From Parachryseolinea silvisoli (lineage in GTDB: Bacteria > Bacteroidota > Bacteroidia > Cytophagales > Cyclobacteriaceae), in the NCBI RefSeq assembly GCF_021190955.1, contig NZ_JAIOAO010000003.1, positions 310,001 through 374,000 on the forward strand: a DNA stretch of 64,000 nt. The letters run 5' to 3'. Below are positions 26,841 through 35,239 of the stretch, in pieces (positions within the stretch are counted from its first letter, which is position 1; each line of letters begins with the position of its first letter). Both the position numbers and the translations under genes were made by a program. Below the pieces are notes generated by a model, which worked only from the letters and a program-made list of their open reading frames with translations, had not been told where the DNA came from and ran no database searches.

Positions 26841-27626
26841 TTATTCGCCGGGACGGCGAACAGATTCATTATTCATCGTATCGGTCGATACATTGGTAAT
26901 AGCGGTGAGCATTTTGTGCAGCCCAAACGGCATGTCTCCGGCCTTGACATTCATCTCAATTTCAATAGCCCTTGAGTTCTCCCTTTTCTGGCCCGATGAA
27001 ATAGTGCCGCGCACACTCTTAGGCTGAATGAGGTACCAGGGGCGGCTCTCTTTTTTCTCCGATTGCACCGTACCCATCTGGTCGTATTTCTCCGATGTGT
27101 CGGATATTTCCATCGAAAACTTAAACTTCGCGTCCGATATACCCAGCGGTTGTACTGGCAGCAACGCCAGGTTAGGCACATAGATTGTACGCATGTTACC
27201 GCTGCTGTCGAGATAACTAAAACATTGTTGGTAAAGATCCCCGAAACGGCGATAGAAATCCTCCACGTCGGCACGTTCCTGGGGGGTGAGTTGCTGGTTG
27301 GGATCTTTGGATTTATCCAACTGCACTCTAATGTCGGCCCGGGCTTTGTCATAATCCTGGATCTCCTTGCGTGTTCTCTCCAGTTCCTTCCTATGCTCCG
27401 GATCGGTATCGCTGCTATTGATCTTTTTATCAATCTCGGCCCGCTCGTCGTCCTCATATTTATGCCGGAAGCCGATCTGAAGGATAAAGTTTAGAAATGC
27501 ACGCGCAGATTGTACCTGCGCCTCAAAAATAGAATTAAGCGGGGCCAGCAGCGCGGCCGATAGACTCAATTCCTGGCTTTCATTTTCTTTTTCCTCTTTT
27601 CCACTAGCAGAAGTTCCGTTTGACAT
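26841..27626 (-). CDS. DUF2589-type protein 1 with a charged insertion
   Basis: This 261-residue protein opens the operon. After a Ser/Glu-rich start it has the DUF2589-like helix LSLSAALLAPLNSIFEAQVQ, then SARAFLNFILQIGF. A highly charged, probably coiled region follows (~60-130: EIDKKINSS..., KELERTRKEIQDYDKARADIRVQ). The beta-rich part includes VPNLALLPVQPLGISDAKFKF and FSMEISDTSEKY. The end, MPFGLHKMLTAITNVS, parallels the neighbour's PAGLQKILDALVENI. There is no signal peptide. The pair may form a hetero-oligomer. The gene is transcribed divergently from the GNAT-MarR operon, with ~195 bases between them. Confidence 0.65.
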   Translation of the reverse strand: MSNGTSASGKEEKENESQELSLSAALLAPLNSIFEAQVQSARAFLNFILQIGFRHKYEDDERAEIDKKINSSDTDPEHRKELERTRKEIQDYDKARADIRVQLDKSKDPNQQLTPQERADVEDFYRRFGDLYQQCFSYLDSSGNMRTIYVPNLALLPVQPLGISDAKFKFSMEISDTSEKYDQMGTVQSEKKESRPWYLIQPKSVRGTISSGQKRENSRAIEIEMNVKAGDMPFGLHKMLTAITNVSTDTMNNESVRRPGE

Positions 27627-27771
27627 AGTATAGATGAAGTGTCTTGGTTACCAATAAATTAAAAAGCCCATCTGCGCGGCTATACGGGAAGCAACACGGA
27701 AGGGCTCATGGACGAAACCTACCCAAAAGATCGAAAAGAACCAAATGGGAGGGGAAGGGTGTTTTTCCTGT

Positions 27772-27812
27772 TTTGTATTTATGTAGTTAACTACGTAGTT
27801 TTGTACATAAAT
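27772..27812 (+). promoter_or_regulatory. Promoter and nested palindromic operator of the GNAT-marR operon
   Basis: A TTTG (27772-27775) and TAGTTTTG (27796-27803) with 20 bases between them form a good Bacteroidota -33/-7 promoter. On top of it lie two overlapping perfect 12-bp palindromes, GTAGTTAACTAC (27783-27794) and AACTACGTAGTT (27789-27800). A wider 9-bp inverted repeat (27777-27785 with 27804-27812) encloses both. This is the expected shape of a MarR operator, and the ATG at 27822 then has a very short leader. Confidence 0.6.
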
Positions 27813-27821
27813 ACATGGAAG

Positions 27822-28325
27822 ATGACAACTTCGCTTTCCATCGATCCGATCGGCAATTCCTGCAGCCGGGAGGTAATCGATATTATATTGCCCATTCAGC
27901 AGCTTGAATTCAATGTGCCCGTTACCTTGGAAGCGCAACCGGACTTGTTACAGCTCGATGAGGTTTATCACGGCTCGGGTGGCGGCTTCTGGGGTGCGCG
28001 GTATAACGGACAACTCGTAGGTACCATCGGGCTGATTGCCTTCGACGGCCCCGCCGGTGCAATCCGCAAGATGTTTGTACGAAAAGAGTATCGCGGCAAA
28101 GAATTGGGTATAGCGCAGCAATTGCTCGACACGCTGATAGCCTATAGCAGGCAACACGGCTTGCACGTGTTATACCTCGGCACCGTGCCGAAGTTGCAGG
28201 CAGCCCTGCGTTTCTATGAACGCAATGGCTTTCGTTTGATTCAAAAGCAAGACCTGCCCCCGGCGTTCCCTGTCATGCCCGTCGACACAGTCTTTTATTA
28301 CCTTGATCTTTCCGCGCAACCATGA
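27822..28325 (+). CDS. GNAT N-acetyltransferase in an operon with MarR
   Basis: The protein has 167 residues from the ATG at 27822; an upstream in-frame start would run through the promoter and operator and is rejected. The acetyl-CoA motif A reads IRKMFVRKEYRGKELGIAQQ (R-x-x-G-K-x-x-G-I-A), preceded by YNGQLVGTIGLIAF and followed by LYLGTVPKLQAALRFYERNGF, typical of GNAT motif B. Its stop overlaps the marR start by 4 bases (ATGA). MarR-GNAT pairs and fusions are known, so the enzyme may modify a small molecule that MarR senses. The substrate is unknown. Confidence 0.87.
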   Translation: MTTSLSIDPIGNSCSREVIDIILPIQQLEFNVPVTLEAQPDLLQLDEVYHGSGGGFWGARYNGQLVGTIGLIAFDGPAGAIRKMFVRKEYRGKELGIAQQLLDTLIAYSRQHGLHVLYLGTVPKLQAALRFYERNGFRLIQKQDLPPAFPVMPVDTVFYYLDLSAQP

Positions 28326-28813
28326 GCACACCCCTAATAGACGGAGCTGGTATCCTGGCGATCTCGACCCGCCTGCAACGCCTCAGCGAGCAACTGCGGA
28401 AAGACTGTGCGCTGTTGTATAAAGCGCAAGGCATCGACTTCGAACCAAAGTGGTTTCCGGTGATCTATGCCCTGCATCGGAAACCCGTGCTAAGTGTAGT
28501 GGAAATCGCGACCGAGATCGGGTATGCCCACCCATCGACGATCAGTTTGTTAAAGGAACTGGAAAAGCACAAACTGATTCGCTCCCGACGAGACAAGCAG
28601 GATGAGCGTAAGCGACTGTTACAGCTAACCGACAAGGGTAAGGCCCTGGTCGCGCAGATGCAGCCGGCATGGCAGGTGCTCACGAAAGTTCTGGCGACGC
28701 TGACCGATACGCCCCATAACCTTTTGGCGGCGCTGGACGAAGTGGAACGCGCTTTAGTGCAAACGAGCCTTTTCGACAGGCTCTTATCGGCCGTTGAAAC
28801 AAAGCCTTTGTAG
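28322..28813 (+). CDS. MarR-family transcriptional regulator
   Basis: This 163-residue winged-helix protein has its DNA-recognition part in ~50-100 (LSVVEIATEIGYAHPSTISLLKELEKHKLIRSRRDKQDERKRLLQLTDKGKAL). This includes the wing D-x-R/D-x-R-x-x-x-L-x-L-T-x-x-G that marks the family. N- and C-terminal helices would form the dimer. It is coupled to the GNAT gene by a 4-base overlap. The nested palindromes over the operon promoter (27777-27812) are its probable autoregulatory operator. Confidence 0.9.
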   Translation: MSTPLIDGAGILAISTRLQRLSEQLRKDCALLYKAQGIDFEPKWFPVIYALHRKPVLSVVEIATEIGYAHPSTISLLKELEKHKLIRSRRDKQDERKRLLQLTDKGKALVAQMQPAWQVLTKVLATLTDTPHNLLAALDEVERALVQTSLFDRLLSAVETKPL

Positions 28814-28822
28814 CGACCATGA

Positions 28823-28854
28823 CCGCTTAATAATTGAGCGGAGCCGCTTAATAA
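28823..28854 (+). promoter_or_regulatory. Probable TetR operator
   Basis: CCGCTTAATAATTGAGCGG (28823-28841) is a near-perfect 19-bp palindrome with one mismatched pair outside the central base. A second half-site-like copy, CCGCTTAATAA, follows at 28844-28854, exactly 21 bases on. A TATCTTTT element (28860-28867) just downstream could be the -7 box of the tetR gene. Confidence 0.5.
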
Positions 28855-28927
28855 CTACATATCTTTTTCTCTGGTTTCGTGCTGACCTTGTGGATGTTTT
28901 ATACCCAAGCTAACTAACAACGCACGT

Positions 28928-29545
28928 ATGGTCACTACTATGAAGAAGGCGCAGCGGACGCGCCAGTTTATCATTGAAAAGGCAGCCCCCCTCTTCAACC
29001 AGAAAGGCTTTGCCGGCACTTCCATTACGGACATTATGGAAGTGACCAAGCTGGCAAAGGGCGGCGTCTACGGAAATTTTGAAAGCAAAGCAGAGATTTG
29101 CCGAGAGTCATTTAACTACCTGGCTATGGGCCTCTCCGACAGGCTCGACAAAGTAGTAGCACGCGAACATACAGGCAAACAAAAGCTTTTTGCTCTACTG
29201 GACTTTTACGAGGAGTACCTCCTGCAGGACGATGACGGTGGTTGCCCCATCCTGAATTTCGGGGTAGAGGCCGACGCCGCACACCCCGTCATCAAAGAAC
29301 AGGTGAACAATGTCATCTGGCTTTTCCAGGGACGGATTTCGGGTATCGTACAACAGGGCATCGAAGCAGGCGAGTTCCGGGATACATTCCAGGCAGAGCA
29401 GTTTGCCATCAAAATGTTTACCATGCTGGAGGGCGCCTTGCTGATCGCCCGTATCCAGGAGAGCTACGAGCAGATGAGGCTTATCACCGGCCTGCTCAAG
29501 GCCGAGATACGCCAGTACCTCGTGATGCAGCCTTCTGCACTTTAA
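28928..29545 (+). CDS. TetR/AcrR-family transcriptional regulator
   Basis: This 205-residue protein has an N-terminal helix-turn-helix in ~12-58 (RQFIIEKAAPLFNQKGFAGTSITDIMEVTKLAKGGVYGNFESKAEICRE), the classical TetR pattern. The ligand-binding part carries GCPILNFGVEADAAHPVIKEQV, as in the AcrR/NemR-like 'TetR_C_16/TetR-NemR' group that often senses electrophiles. An internal ATG at 28940 is an alternative start. No clear target enzyme is adjacent. A 19-bp palindrome upstream suggests autoregulation. Confidence 0.9.
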   Translation: MVTTMKKAQRTRQFIIEKAAPLFNQKGFAGTSITDIMEVTKLAKGGVYGNFESKAEICRESFNYLAMGLSDRLDKVVAREHTGKQKLFALLDFYEEYLLQDDDGGCPILNFGVEADAAHPVIKEQVNNVIWLFQGRISGIVQQGIEAGEFRDTFQAEQFAIKMFTMLEGALLIARIQESYEQMRLITGLLKAEIRQYLVMQPSAL

Positions 29546-29771
29546 GGAAATTACTGTGAGCTTGTTGCCGGCCGATCACTCGCGCCGGCAGCCGGTCCGG
29601 TAAATGGGCAGTTGTAAAAAACGGAGGTCGGCCCCGGTGCTACTGGCGGCGACACTTTTACGGTTACATTAATTCTACAGGCGGAAGTCACCTTTCGCCG
29701 ATAATTTTATACCCGACAACGGCTCCCATGGGGTTTTATAGATTGCCGTGGGGTATAGTTATACCTTCCCG

Positions 29772-29779
29772 TATCTTTA
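29772..29779 (+). promoter_or_regulatory. -7 element upstream of the 29797 gene
   Basis: TATCTTTA lies 17 bases before the ATG at 29797 and fits the Bacteroidota -7 form TAnnTTTG except for its last base. It makes the upstream in-frame start at 29728 unlikely. Confidence 0.35.
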
Positions 29780-29796
29780 CCGCAAACACAACCAAC

Positions 29797-30270
29797 ATGA
29801 AAGGAAAACTACTTCTCCTAACCGCTTTGCTTTTTGTGGTGTATACCGAGTCTTCGGCCCGTGCCCGGATACCCTATTGCTCCGAGTGCCAGTACATCAT
29901 ACCGGTAGCCGACCTGCCCGATAGCACTCAGTTCTATTCAGAAGACCATAAGGCATATGCGGATATAGCCTATGTCTACAAACAATTCTGGATCGTATGG
30001 CTGCCGATCTGGAACTTCGACGAGCACTATTGCCTGTCTATAAAAGATCAGGATGTATACTTCGACGTCACCGAGGAAGAGTTACAGGCGTACGCGTCGA
30101 CTTACAACCTCGACCTGCCGTCTAACCCCATTTCCTTGTGGGACAAGATCGGCGGAAAAGCTATTATCCTCGTGCTGGTCGCCGGCGCCATCTGGGCCTA
30201 CTGGGGCAAGGATAGCGCAACGGAAGAAGAAAAGACCCCGCAGGAAGTACCTGTAGAAGAGAAAAAATAG
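29797..30270 (+). CDS. Secreted protein with a C-terminal membrane anchor, unknown function
   Basis: The protein has 157 residues from the ATG at 29797. A signal peptide (MKGKLLLLTALLFVVYTES) is followed by a Cys pair (IPYCSECQYIIPVADLPDST) and an aromatic segment (YKQFWIVWLPIWNFDEHYC). One TM helix around residues 116-134 (AIILVLVAGAIWAYWG) precedes a short acidic/lysine-rich tail. C-x-x-C after a signal peptide could be a disulfide or metal site. I do not recognise the family. It is followed by a strong terminator and is probably monocistronic. Confidence 0.65.
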   Translation: MKGKLLLLTALLFVVYTESSARARIPYCSECQYIIPVADLPDSTQFYSEDHKAYADIAYVYKQFWIVWLPIWNFDEHYCLSIKDQDVYFDVTEEELQAYASTYNLDLPSNPISLWDKIGGKAIILVLVAGAIWAYWGKDSATEEEKTPQEVPVEEKK

Positions 30271-30306
30271 CCGTCCGCACGCGAACGGTTTGTCTTGTAA
30301 CCGAAC

Positions 30307-30358
30307 AGCCCCTCAGGGAAAAAGCCTGTAATTGGCCCCGGAGGGGCTATTTTTTTTG
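30307..30358 (+). terminator. Intrinsic terminator
   Basis: AGCCCCTC (30307-30314) pairs with GAGGGGCT (30341-30348) and is followed by A and eight T. An internal CAGG/CCTG hairpin sits in the loop. Confidence 0.85.
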
Positions 30359-30384
30359 GCCGTCGAATTGTATCAGCGCCTGCT

Positions 30385-32799
30385 ATGCTCAAGAACTATT
30401 TCGTCATTGCCTGGAGAAGCCTGCTTCGAAACAAGATCTACACCACCATCAACATTACCGGACTGGCTGTCGGCCTGTGTTGCTGCCTGCTCATCGCCCT
30501 CTATATACGCGAAGAGCTTTCGTACGATCAGTACCATGAGCACGCACTCTCTATATACCGGGTGTTGCAATCATTCCGCTCCCCGGAAAAGGGCGCAACG
30601 CTGCAGGCCCCGGCACCGGAAGAATATCAGGTATGGGGATGTGCGCCCGTAGGACCGGCCCTCCAGGAATACTATCCGGAAGTACAGCACGTGACACAAT
30701 TTACCAGCCCGAACACGATGTTGCTGGAGCATGGTGACAGGCGCTTTCAGGAAAATAATATCACATTTGCCGACTCCGGTACGTTTGATATTTTCAGCTG
30801 GAAGCTACTGGAGGGAAATCCCGCCGTCGCGCTGAAAGAGCTAAATGGCATCGTGCTGACGAAAAGCCTGGCCCGTAAATACTTTGGCGAGGAAGCTGCC
30901 TTGGGGCAGATGTTGCGTGTCGACAATCGCTTCCAGGTAACTGTTACCGGTGTTATGGAAGATATACCGGTTAATTCGCACTTCTCGTTCGATGCTTTTA
31001 TTTCGATGAACACTTTTCGCAAGTTCCGGCCCGAAATCTTTGGATGGTGGGGCTACGTAGATTTTTATACCTACTTCCGATTGCCGGAGAACGCCGACAT
31101 TAAAAAAATGGAGGCGCGCACATCCGGCTTCGTGGCACGCAACGTGCCGGATGGTGAAAGTGGTTGGTATGCCATGACCTTCGAACCCCTCTCAGATGCT
31201 TATCTATATTCGAAGGCCGGTCGCCAGCCTGGCGTAACCGGTAGCCTGTCGAACGTATATATCTTTACCTCGGTAGCTGTCTTTATACTGCTCATCGCTT
31301 GTATCAATTTTATGAACCTCTCCACCGCACGTTCCATGGAGCGTGCCAAAGAAGTTGGCGTGCGCAAGACGGTAGGTGCTTTACGGCGCACCCTGGTATA
31401 CCAATTCCTGACGGAGTCGGTAATCCTGTCGTTTATTTCCGCGCTGGTGGCTGTTACGCTGGCGTTGATGGTGTTGCCCGGCGTACAACAGTTATCGGGG
31501 AAAACATTGGGTGGCGGCGAAGCGATGAAAATGGTGCTGCCCTGGGTGCTGTTCGCGGCGGGCGCGATCGGCCTGCTGGCTGGTAGCTATCCGGCCCTGG
31601 TATTAAGTGGCTTCCGACCGGCCGCTGTCCTGAAAGGCAAATTTAAAGCGTCAACCAGTGGTGTATTACTGCGCAAAGGCTTGGTGGTTGTGCAGTTTAG
31701 CCTATCCATTGCGTTGATGGCCGGTACGGCCGTTGTACTCTCGCAGCTCGACCATATGCGGTCGAGTGACCTGGGCTTTGAAAAGGATCAGATGCTGGTG
31801 ATCGACTATGGCGGCGACGCCGAAGTGAATAAAAAGATCGAAGCCATTAAGGCCGCCCTCAGCCGGCACCCCGCGGTAAAAGCTGCCGCGGCATCGCGTG
31901 CGGTACCGGGAAACTTCTTTCCCAATGCCCACACTGTCGTGGAAGATCCTTCGGGCGAAATGCAAGCTGCAGGGCCGTCGCTGTATGAGATCGACTTCGA
32001 TTTTGTGCCGACATACGGTATTGAAATGGCAGCAGGCCGCGCATATTCGCGAAACTTCCTTATCGATTCTACGCAGACAATGCTACTGAACGAAGCGGCG
32101 GTAAAACAATACGGTTACTCCAATCCGGAGGATATCATTGGCAAGAAGTTCTCGCAATGGGGACGCGAGGGTGTTGTCGTAGGCGTTGTAAAAGACTTTC
32201 ACTATCAATCGCTGCACCGAAAGGTCGAGCCGCTCGCATTGCGTTTGGCGCCGATAGAATCGCTCAACAATATCACGCTGAAGATAGCAGCTGGTAATTA
32301 TGAAAAGACCATTGCCGAGCTGCAAACCATTTGGAATACAGTGGCGCCGCAACGGCCCTTCCTCTATACTTTTTTGGATCAATCGTTTGGTCAGCAATAC
32401 AACGCAGACGTACAGTTCACAGGCATCTTCAGCATCTTTGCCGGACTGACCATCTTCATCGCCTGCCTGGGCTTGTTTGGCCTGGCTACCTATGCCACCG
32501 AGCAGCGCGTAAAGGAGATCGGTATCCGCAAGGTACTGGGCGCTTCGGTCGCCGGCATTGCTGGCATGCTGTCGTCGGACTTCCTGAAGCTGGTCGTCTT
32601 GGCCATGCTCATCGCGCTCCCGGCGTCGTGGTGGGCCATGACCCGCTGGCTGGAAACATTCCCGTATCGTGTGTCCTTATCGTGGTGGATGTTTGGCCTT
32701 GCCGCCGTGCTGGCCCTCATCATCGCAGTGGTGACAGTAAGTTTTAAGGCGATCCGCGCAGCAACGGTCAACCCGGTAAGCTCGCTGCGGTCGGAGTGA
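30385..32799 (+). CDS. FtsX/MacB-like ABC transporter permease
   Basis: The protein has 804 residues. It starts at the first TM (MLKNYFVIAWRSLLRNKIYTTINITGLAVGL) without a prefix domain, followed by a MacB-type periplasmic domain (~70-280). The first FtsX core is in ~290-410 (SVAVFILLIACINFMNLSTARSMERAKEVGVRKTVGA); a second periplasmic domain and a second FtsX core with VKEIGIRKVLGASVAGI complete it. The double FtsX architecture is the one common in Bacteroidota, where such permeases are often orphans, as here: no ATPase is adjacent. It has its own start after the terminator at 30307-30358. The cargo is unknown. Confidence 0.9.
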   Translation: MLKNYFVIAWRSLLRNKIYTTINITGLAVGLCCCLLIALYIREELSYDQYHEHALSIYRVLQSFRSPEKGATLQAPAPEEYQVWGCAPVGPALQEYYPEVQHVTQFTSPNTMLLEHGDRRFQENNITFADSGTFDIFSWKLLEGNPAVALKELNGIVLTKSLARKYFGEEAALGQMLRVDNRFQVTVTGVMEDIPVNSHFSFDAFISMNTFRKFRPEIFGWWGYVDFYTYFRLPENADIKKMEARTSGFVARNVPDGESGWYAMTFEPLSDAYLYSKAGRQPGVTGSLSNVYIFTSVAVFILLIACINFMNLSTARSMERAKEVGVRKTVGALRRTLVYQFLTESVILSFISALVAVTLALMVLPGVQQLSGKTLGGGEAMKMVLPWVLFAAGAIGLLAGSYPALVLSGFRPAAVLKGKFKASTSGVLLRKGLVVVQFSLSIALMAGTAVVLSQLDHMRSSDLGFEKDQMLVIDYGGDAEVNKKIEAIKAALSRHPAVKAAAASRAVPGNFFPNAHTVVEDPSGEMQAAGPSLYEIDFDFVPTYGIEMAAGRAYSRNFLIDSTQTMLLNEAAVKQYGYSNPEDIIGKKFSQWGREGVVVGVVKDFHYQSLHRKVEPLALRLAPIESLNNITLKIAAGNYEKTIAELQTIWNTVAPQRPFLYTFLDQSFGQQYNADVQFTGIFSIFAGLTIFIACLGLFGLATYATEQRVKEIGIRKVLGASVAGIAGMLSSDFLKLVVLAMLIALPASWWAMTRWLETFPYRVSLSWWMFGLAAVLALIIAVVTVSFKAIRAATVNPVSSLRSE

Positions 32800-33417
32800 T
32801 CAGGAAACGATCGTGCGAAACGTCAGGTTGACGCGTGGCCGCGTGACAAGCTTTGTCGGCGGCAGACGGTGCAGCCAGTATGTTTGTGTCGTGTCCTTCA
32901 TCACTAACAGGCTGCCGTGTTGTAATACGACTGAAACGGTCAGGCCCTGTTGCTTATGCTTGAAAGAAAATTTACGGTCGGCGCCAAAGCTTAACGAGCC
33001 AATGGCGCCGTTTCGTTTTAAATCCCGTTCCGCATCGCTGTGCCAGGCCATGCCTTCTTCTCCCGTATGATACAGGTTTAGTAAACACGAGTTGTAGGTT
33101 TCTCCCGTGCGTTGCTCGGTGACAGCCTTCAGCGCCAGCAGCTCCGGTGTCCATGGCAGCGCATGCCGCGTGGTATTGGAATACGTATAGGAAAAGGCAC
33201 GATCGCCATACCAGGCTACCTGGCGTTTGGTGAAGATGTGTTTGCCCATAATGATCGCTTCATCCTGCCGCCAGGCGATTGTGTCCAGCAGCGTTTGCAG
33301 GTAGCGATCGGATTCGGTTTGCGTGAAGACAGGACCGTAGTAATGTACGGTGCCTTCGTACGGTAGCAGGTTCGTGGGGCCGGTGGCCGGTTCATGGAAT
33401 AAGTCCATCGTAAGCAT
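32800..33417 (-). CDS. alkB: AlkB-type 2-oxoglutarate/Fe(II) dioxygenase
   Basis: This 205-residue protein has the AlkB jelly-roll with nucleotide-flip features: YNSCLLNLYHTGEEGMAWHSDAERDL holds the H-x-D iron ligands, SLSFGADRKFSF follows, and the distal iron ligand is in YWLHRLPPT. RPRVNLTFR carries the two arginines that bind 2-oxoglutarate. AlkB enzymes oxidatively remove alkyl groups such as 1-methyladenine and 3-methylcytosine from DNA or RNA. The gene follows another 2OG oxygenase by 8 bases, making a two-gene repair operon. An internal ATG at 33408 is an alternative start. Confidence 0.92.
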   Translation of the reverse strand: MLTMDLFHEPATGPTNLLPYEGTVHYYGPVFTQTESDRYLQTLLDTIAWRQDEAIIMGKHIFTKRQVAWYGDRAFSYTYSNTTRHALPWTPELLALKAVTEQRTGETYNSCLLNLYHTGEEGMAWHSDAERDLKRNGAIGSLSFGADRKFSFKHKQQGLTVSVVLQHGSLLVMKDTTQTYWLHRLPPTKLVTRPRVNLTFRTIVS

Positions 33418-33425
33418 GCTGGTGG

Positions 33426-34154
33426 TTAGCTGACGGCGTCGTGAAAGATCACACCCAAGGTATACCGCTCGCCGCGGTGCACCTCACTCACGCCGTGGCG
33501 CATGCTGGCGCGGTAATATCCTTTGCTGCCTTTCACGGGCCGGAAGTTGGTGGTGAAGATAAGCATATCGCCCTTACCCGGCGTCAATACAATCGCCTTT
33601 GATTGCGCCCGCGGTGTTTGTTGGGTAAGTACAAACTCACCTCCCGTGTAGTCATGACCCGGGGCGCTGAGAAAGAATACGGTTTGCAGCGGAAAGTATA
33701 CCTCGCCATACAGGTCCTGGTGCAGCGTGTTGAATCCGCCGGCCCCATATTTCAGAATGAGGGGCGTGGCCTTGTGCTGATCGTGCGCGCGGCATTGTTC
33801 CAGAAGCGCTTGCAGCGTGGCCGGGAACCTGTCCGGTAGATGCAGCGCCTCCATCCATGCATTCGCCACGGGCACCAGGTGCGGATATACTTCTTCGCGT
33901 ATAGTCTGCAGCGCGGGCGGTAAGGGATATTGAAAATATTTGTATTCACCCAGCCCGAACCGGTGGCGTTCCATCACCACCGTCTTGCGATACCCCTGCT
34001 GGGCAGCATAAGCGTGTTTGAGCGTTTCGCACAATGCGTCGGGGAGGACGTTGGGTAAAAGCGCGTACCCCCTTTCGTGCAACTGCCGGGCAATGGCCGG
34101 CCAGTCGGCGGTAGTAAGCGCTGTGTGCAAAGTCGTTGTTTCAGAGGCGTGCAT
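33426..34154 (-). CDS. 2OG-Fe(II) oxygenase, AlkB partner (PF09859-like)
   Basis: This 242-residue oxygenase has HQDLYGEVYFPLQ with the iron-binding H-x-D, a distal histidine in MRHGVSEV, and a 2-oxoglutarate-binding arginine in GERYTLG. Other landmarks are GFNTLHQDL and PGKGDMLIFTTNFRPVKGSKGYYR. From memory this matches the Pfam family described as oxygenases that act on damaged DNA (PF09859), which is often found next to AlkB and Ada-type genes. It precedes alkB by 8 bases on the same strand. An Ada methyl-sensor is not present in the window; the divergent neighbour is an ordinary AraC regulator. Confidence 0.8.
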   Translation of the reverse strand: MHASETTTLHTALTTADWPAIARQLHERGYALLPNVLPDALCETLKHAYAAQQGYRKTVVMERHRFGLGEYKYFQYPLPPALQTIREEVYPHLVPVANAWMEALHLPDRFPATLQALLEQCRAHDQHKATPLILKYGAGGFNTLHQDLYGEVYFPLQTVFFLSAPGHDYTGGEFVLTQQTPRAQSKAIVLTPGKGDMLIFTTNFRPVKGSKGYYRASMRHGVSEVHRGERYTLGVIFHDAVS

Positions 34155-34296
34155 AGATGCCAGGTTGTTGTTAATGGCCCAAAGATCTTGCTGTGGCGAG
34201 TCCCCGGAAACCCGGAACTTGCTATTTGTCTGACAGCATCTTCATTTTGGCTTCGTGGCACCACAATTTGGCTACACAGCCAATCCGGTCGATTTG

Positions 34297-34304
34297 TATC
34301 TTTG
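34297..34304 (+). promoter_or_regulatory. -7 element of the araC-type gene
   Basis: TATCTTTG is an exact match to TAnnTTTG, 24 bases before the ATG at 34329. Confidence 0.5.
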
Positions 34305-34328
34305 TAAAATCACCTTGCTCTCTCCGTC

Positions 34329-35231
34329 ATGAACAAAAATTCGATCCGGATCCGTTCCATTCGCGACATGCACCGCATGCTGGGCATTGCCGAGCCACAC
34401 CACCCACTGGTCAGCGTGGTAAACTTCCGCGACATCCACCAATCCGCCGCGGACTTCTCTCAGGGGTGCTCACTCGACTTTTACATGATAGCCATCAAAA
34501 AAGACTTTAACGGAAAGATCCGCTATGGGCAAAGCTACTACGATTTTGACGAGGGCGTCATGTCCTTCATCGCGCCCGGGCAGGTGTGTTACGAAGAACG
34601 AAACGATCGCCCCGCCGCCGGTTCTTCACTCCTGTTTCATGCCGACCTGATCCGTGGCTACGCACTTGACAAAGGCATCAAACAATTTGAGTTCTTCTCC
34701 TACGCCATCAACGAGGCCCTATACCTTTCCAAAAAAGAAGAACGCACCGTCGAGGCCCTGTTCAAAAGTATACGGCAGGAGTACGAGGCGCCGCTAGATC
34801 GTTTTAGCCAAAATGTAATGGTCTCGCAGATCGAAGTACTGCTACACCACGCCGACCGTTTCTACAACCGCCAGTTCATGAGCCGCAAACCCGCCAGCAA
34901 CGACCTGCTGGTAAAGCTCGACGACCTCTTGAACACGCACTTCAACAACCCTTCGAATATCGGCCTGCCCACCGTAAAAGAGCTCGCGGATGCCCTGCAC
35001 GTATCGCCCAGCTACCTCAGCGACATGCTGCGCGTCCATACAGGCCAAAACACCCAGCAACATATTCATCACAAACTGATCGAGAAAGCCAAACAGATTC
35101 TAAGCTCCAGTAACCTCACCATTGCCGAAATAGCCTATCAGTTAGGCTTCGAGCACCCCCAATCCTTCAGCAAGATCTTTAAGCGCAAGACCAACGTATC
35201 GCCCGTAGAATTCCGGCAATCGTTCAACTAA
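34329..35231 (+). CDS. AraC-family transcriptional regulator
   Basis: The protein has 300 residues. An N-terminal cupin-like sensor region (~1-175) contains the pattern D-E-G-V-M-S-F-I-A-P-G-Q. A C-terminal double helix-turn-helix (~195-298) reads PTVKELADALHVSPSYLSDMLRVHTGQ and TIAEIAYQLGFEHPQSFSKIFKRKTNVSPVEFRQ. It is of the Bacteroidota type that usually controls a nearby oxidoreductase. Here no obvious target lies downstream; the divergent AlkB operon is a possibility. The gene runs over the end of a decayed minus-strand fragment. Confidence 0.9.
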   Translation: MNKNSIRIRSIRDMHRMLGIAEPHHPLVSVVNFRDIHQSAADFSQGCSLDFYMIAIKKDFNGKIRYGQSYYDFDEGVMSFIAPGQVCYEERNDRPAAGSSLLFHADLIRGYALDKGIKQFEFFSYAINEALYLSKKEERTVEALFKSIRQEYEAPLDRFSQNVMVSQIEVLLHHADRFYNRQFMSRKPASNDLLVKLDDLLNTHFNNPSNIGLPTVKELADALHVSPSYLSDMLRVHTGQNTQQHIHHKLIEKAKQILSSSNLTIAEIAYQLGFEHPQSFSKIFKRKTNVSPVEFRQSFN

Positions 35232-35239
35232 CACGGCAG

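Noticed and set aside
24899-27626. Prophage or contractile injection system
   Set aside because: No sheath, tube, baseplate or capsid gene is present; only the SxGC protein hints at such a link.
27708-27821. Upstream in-frame start of the GNAT protein
   Set aside because: It would read through the -33/-7 promoter and operator; ATG 27822 fits better.
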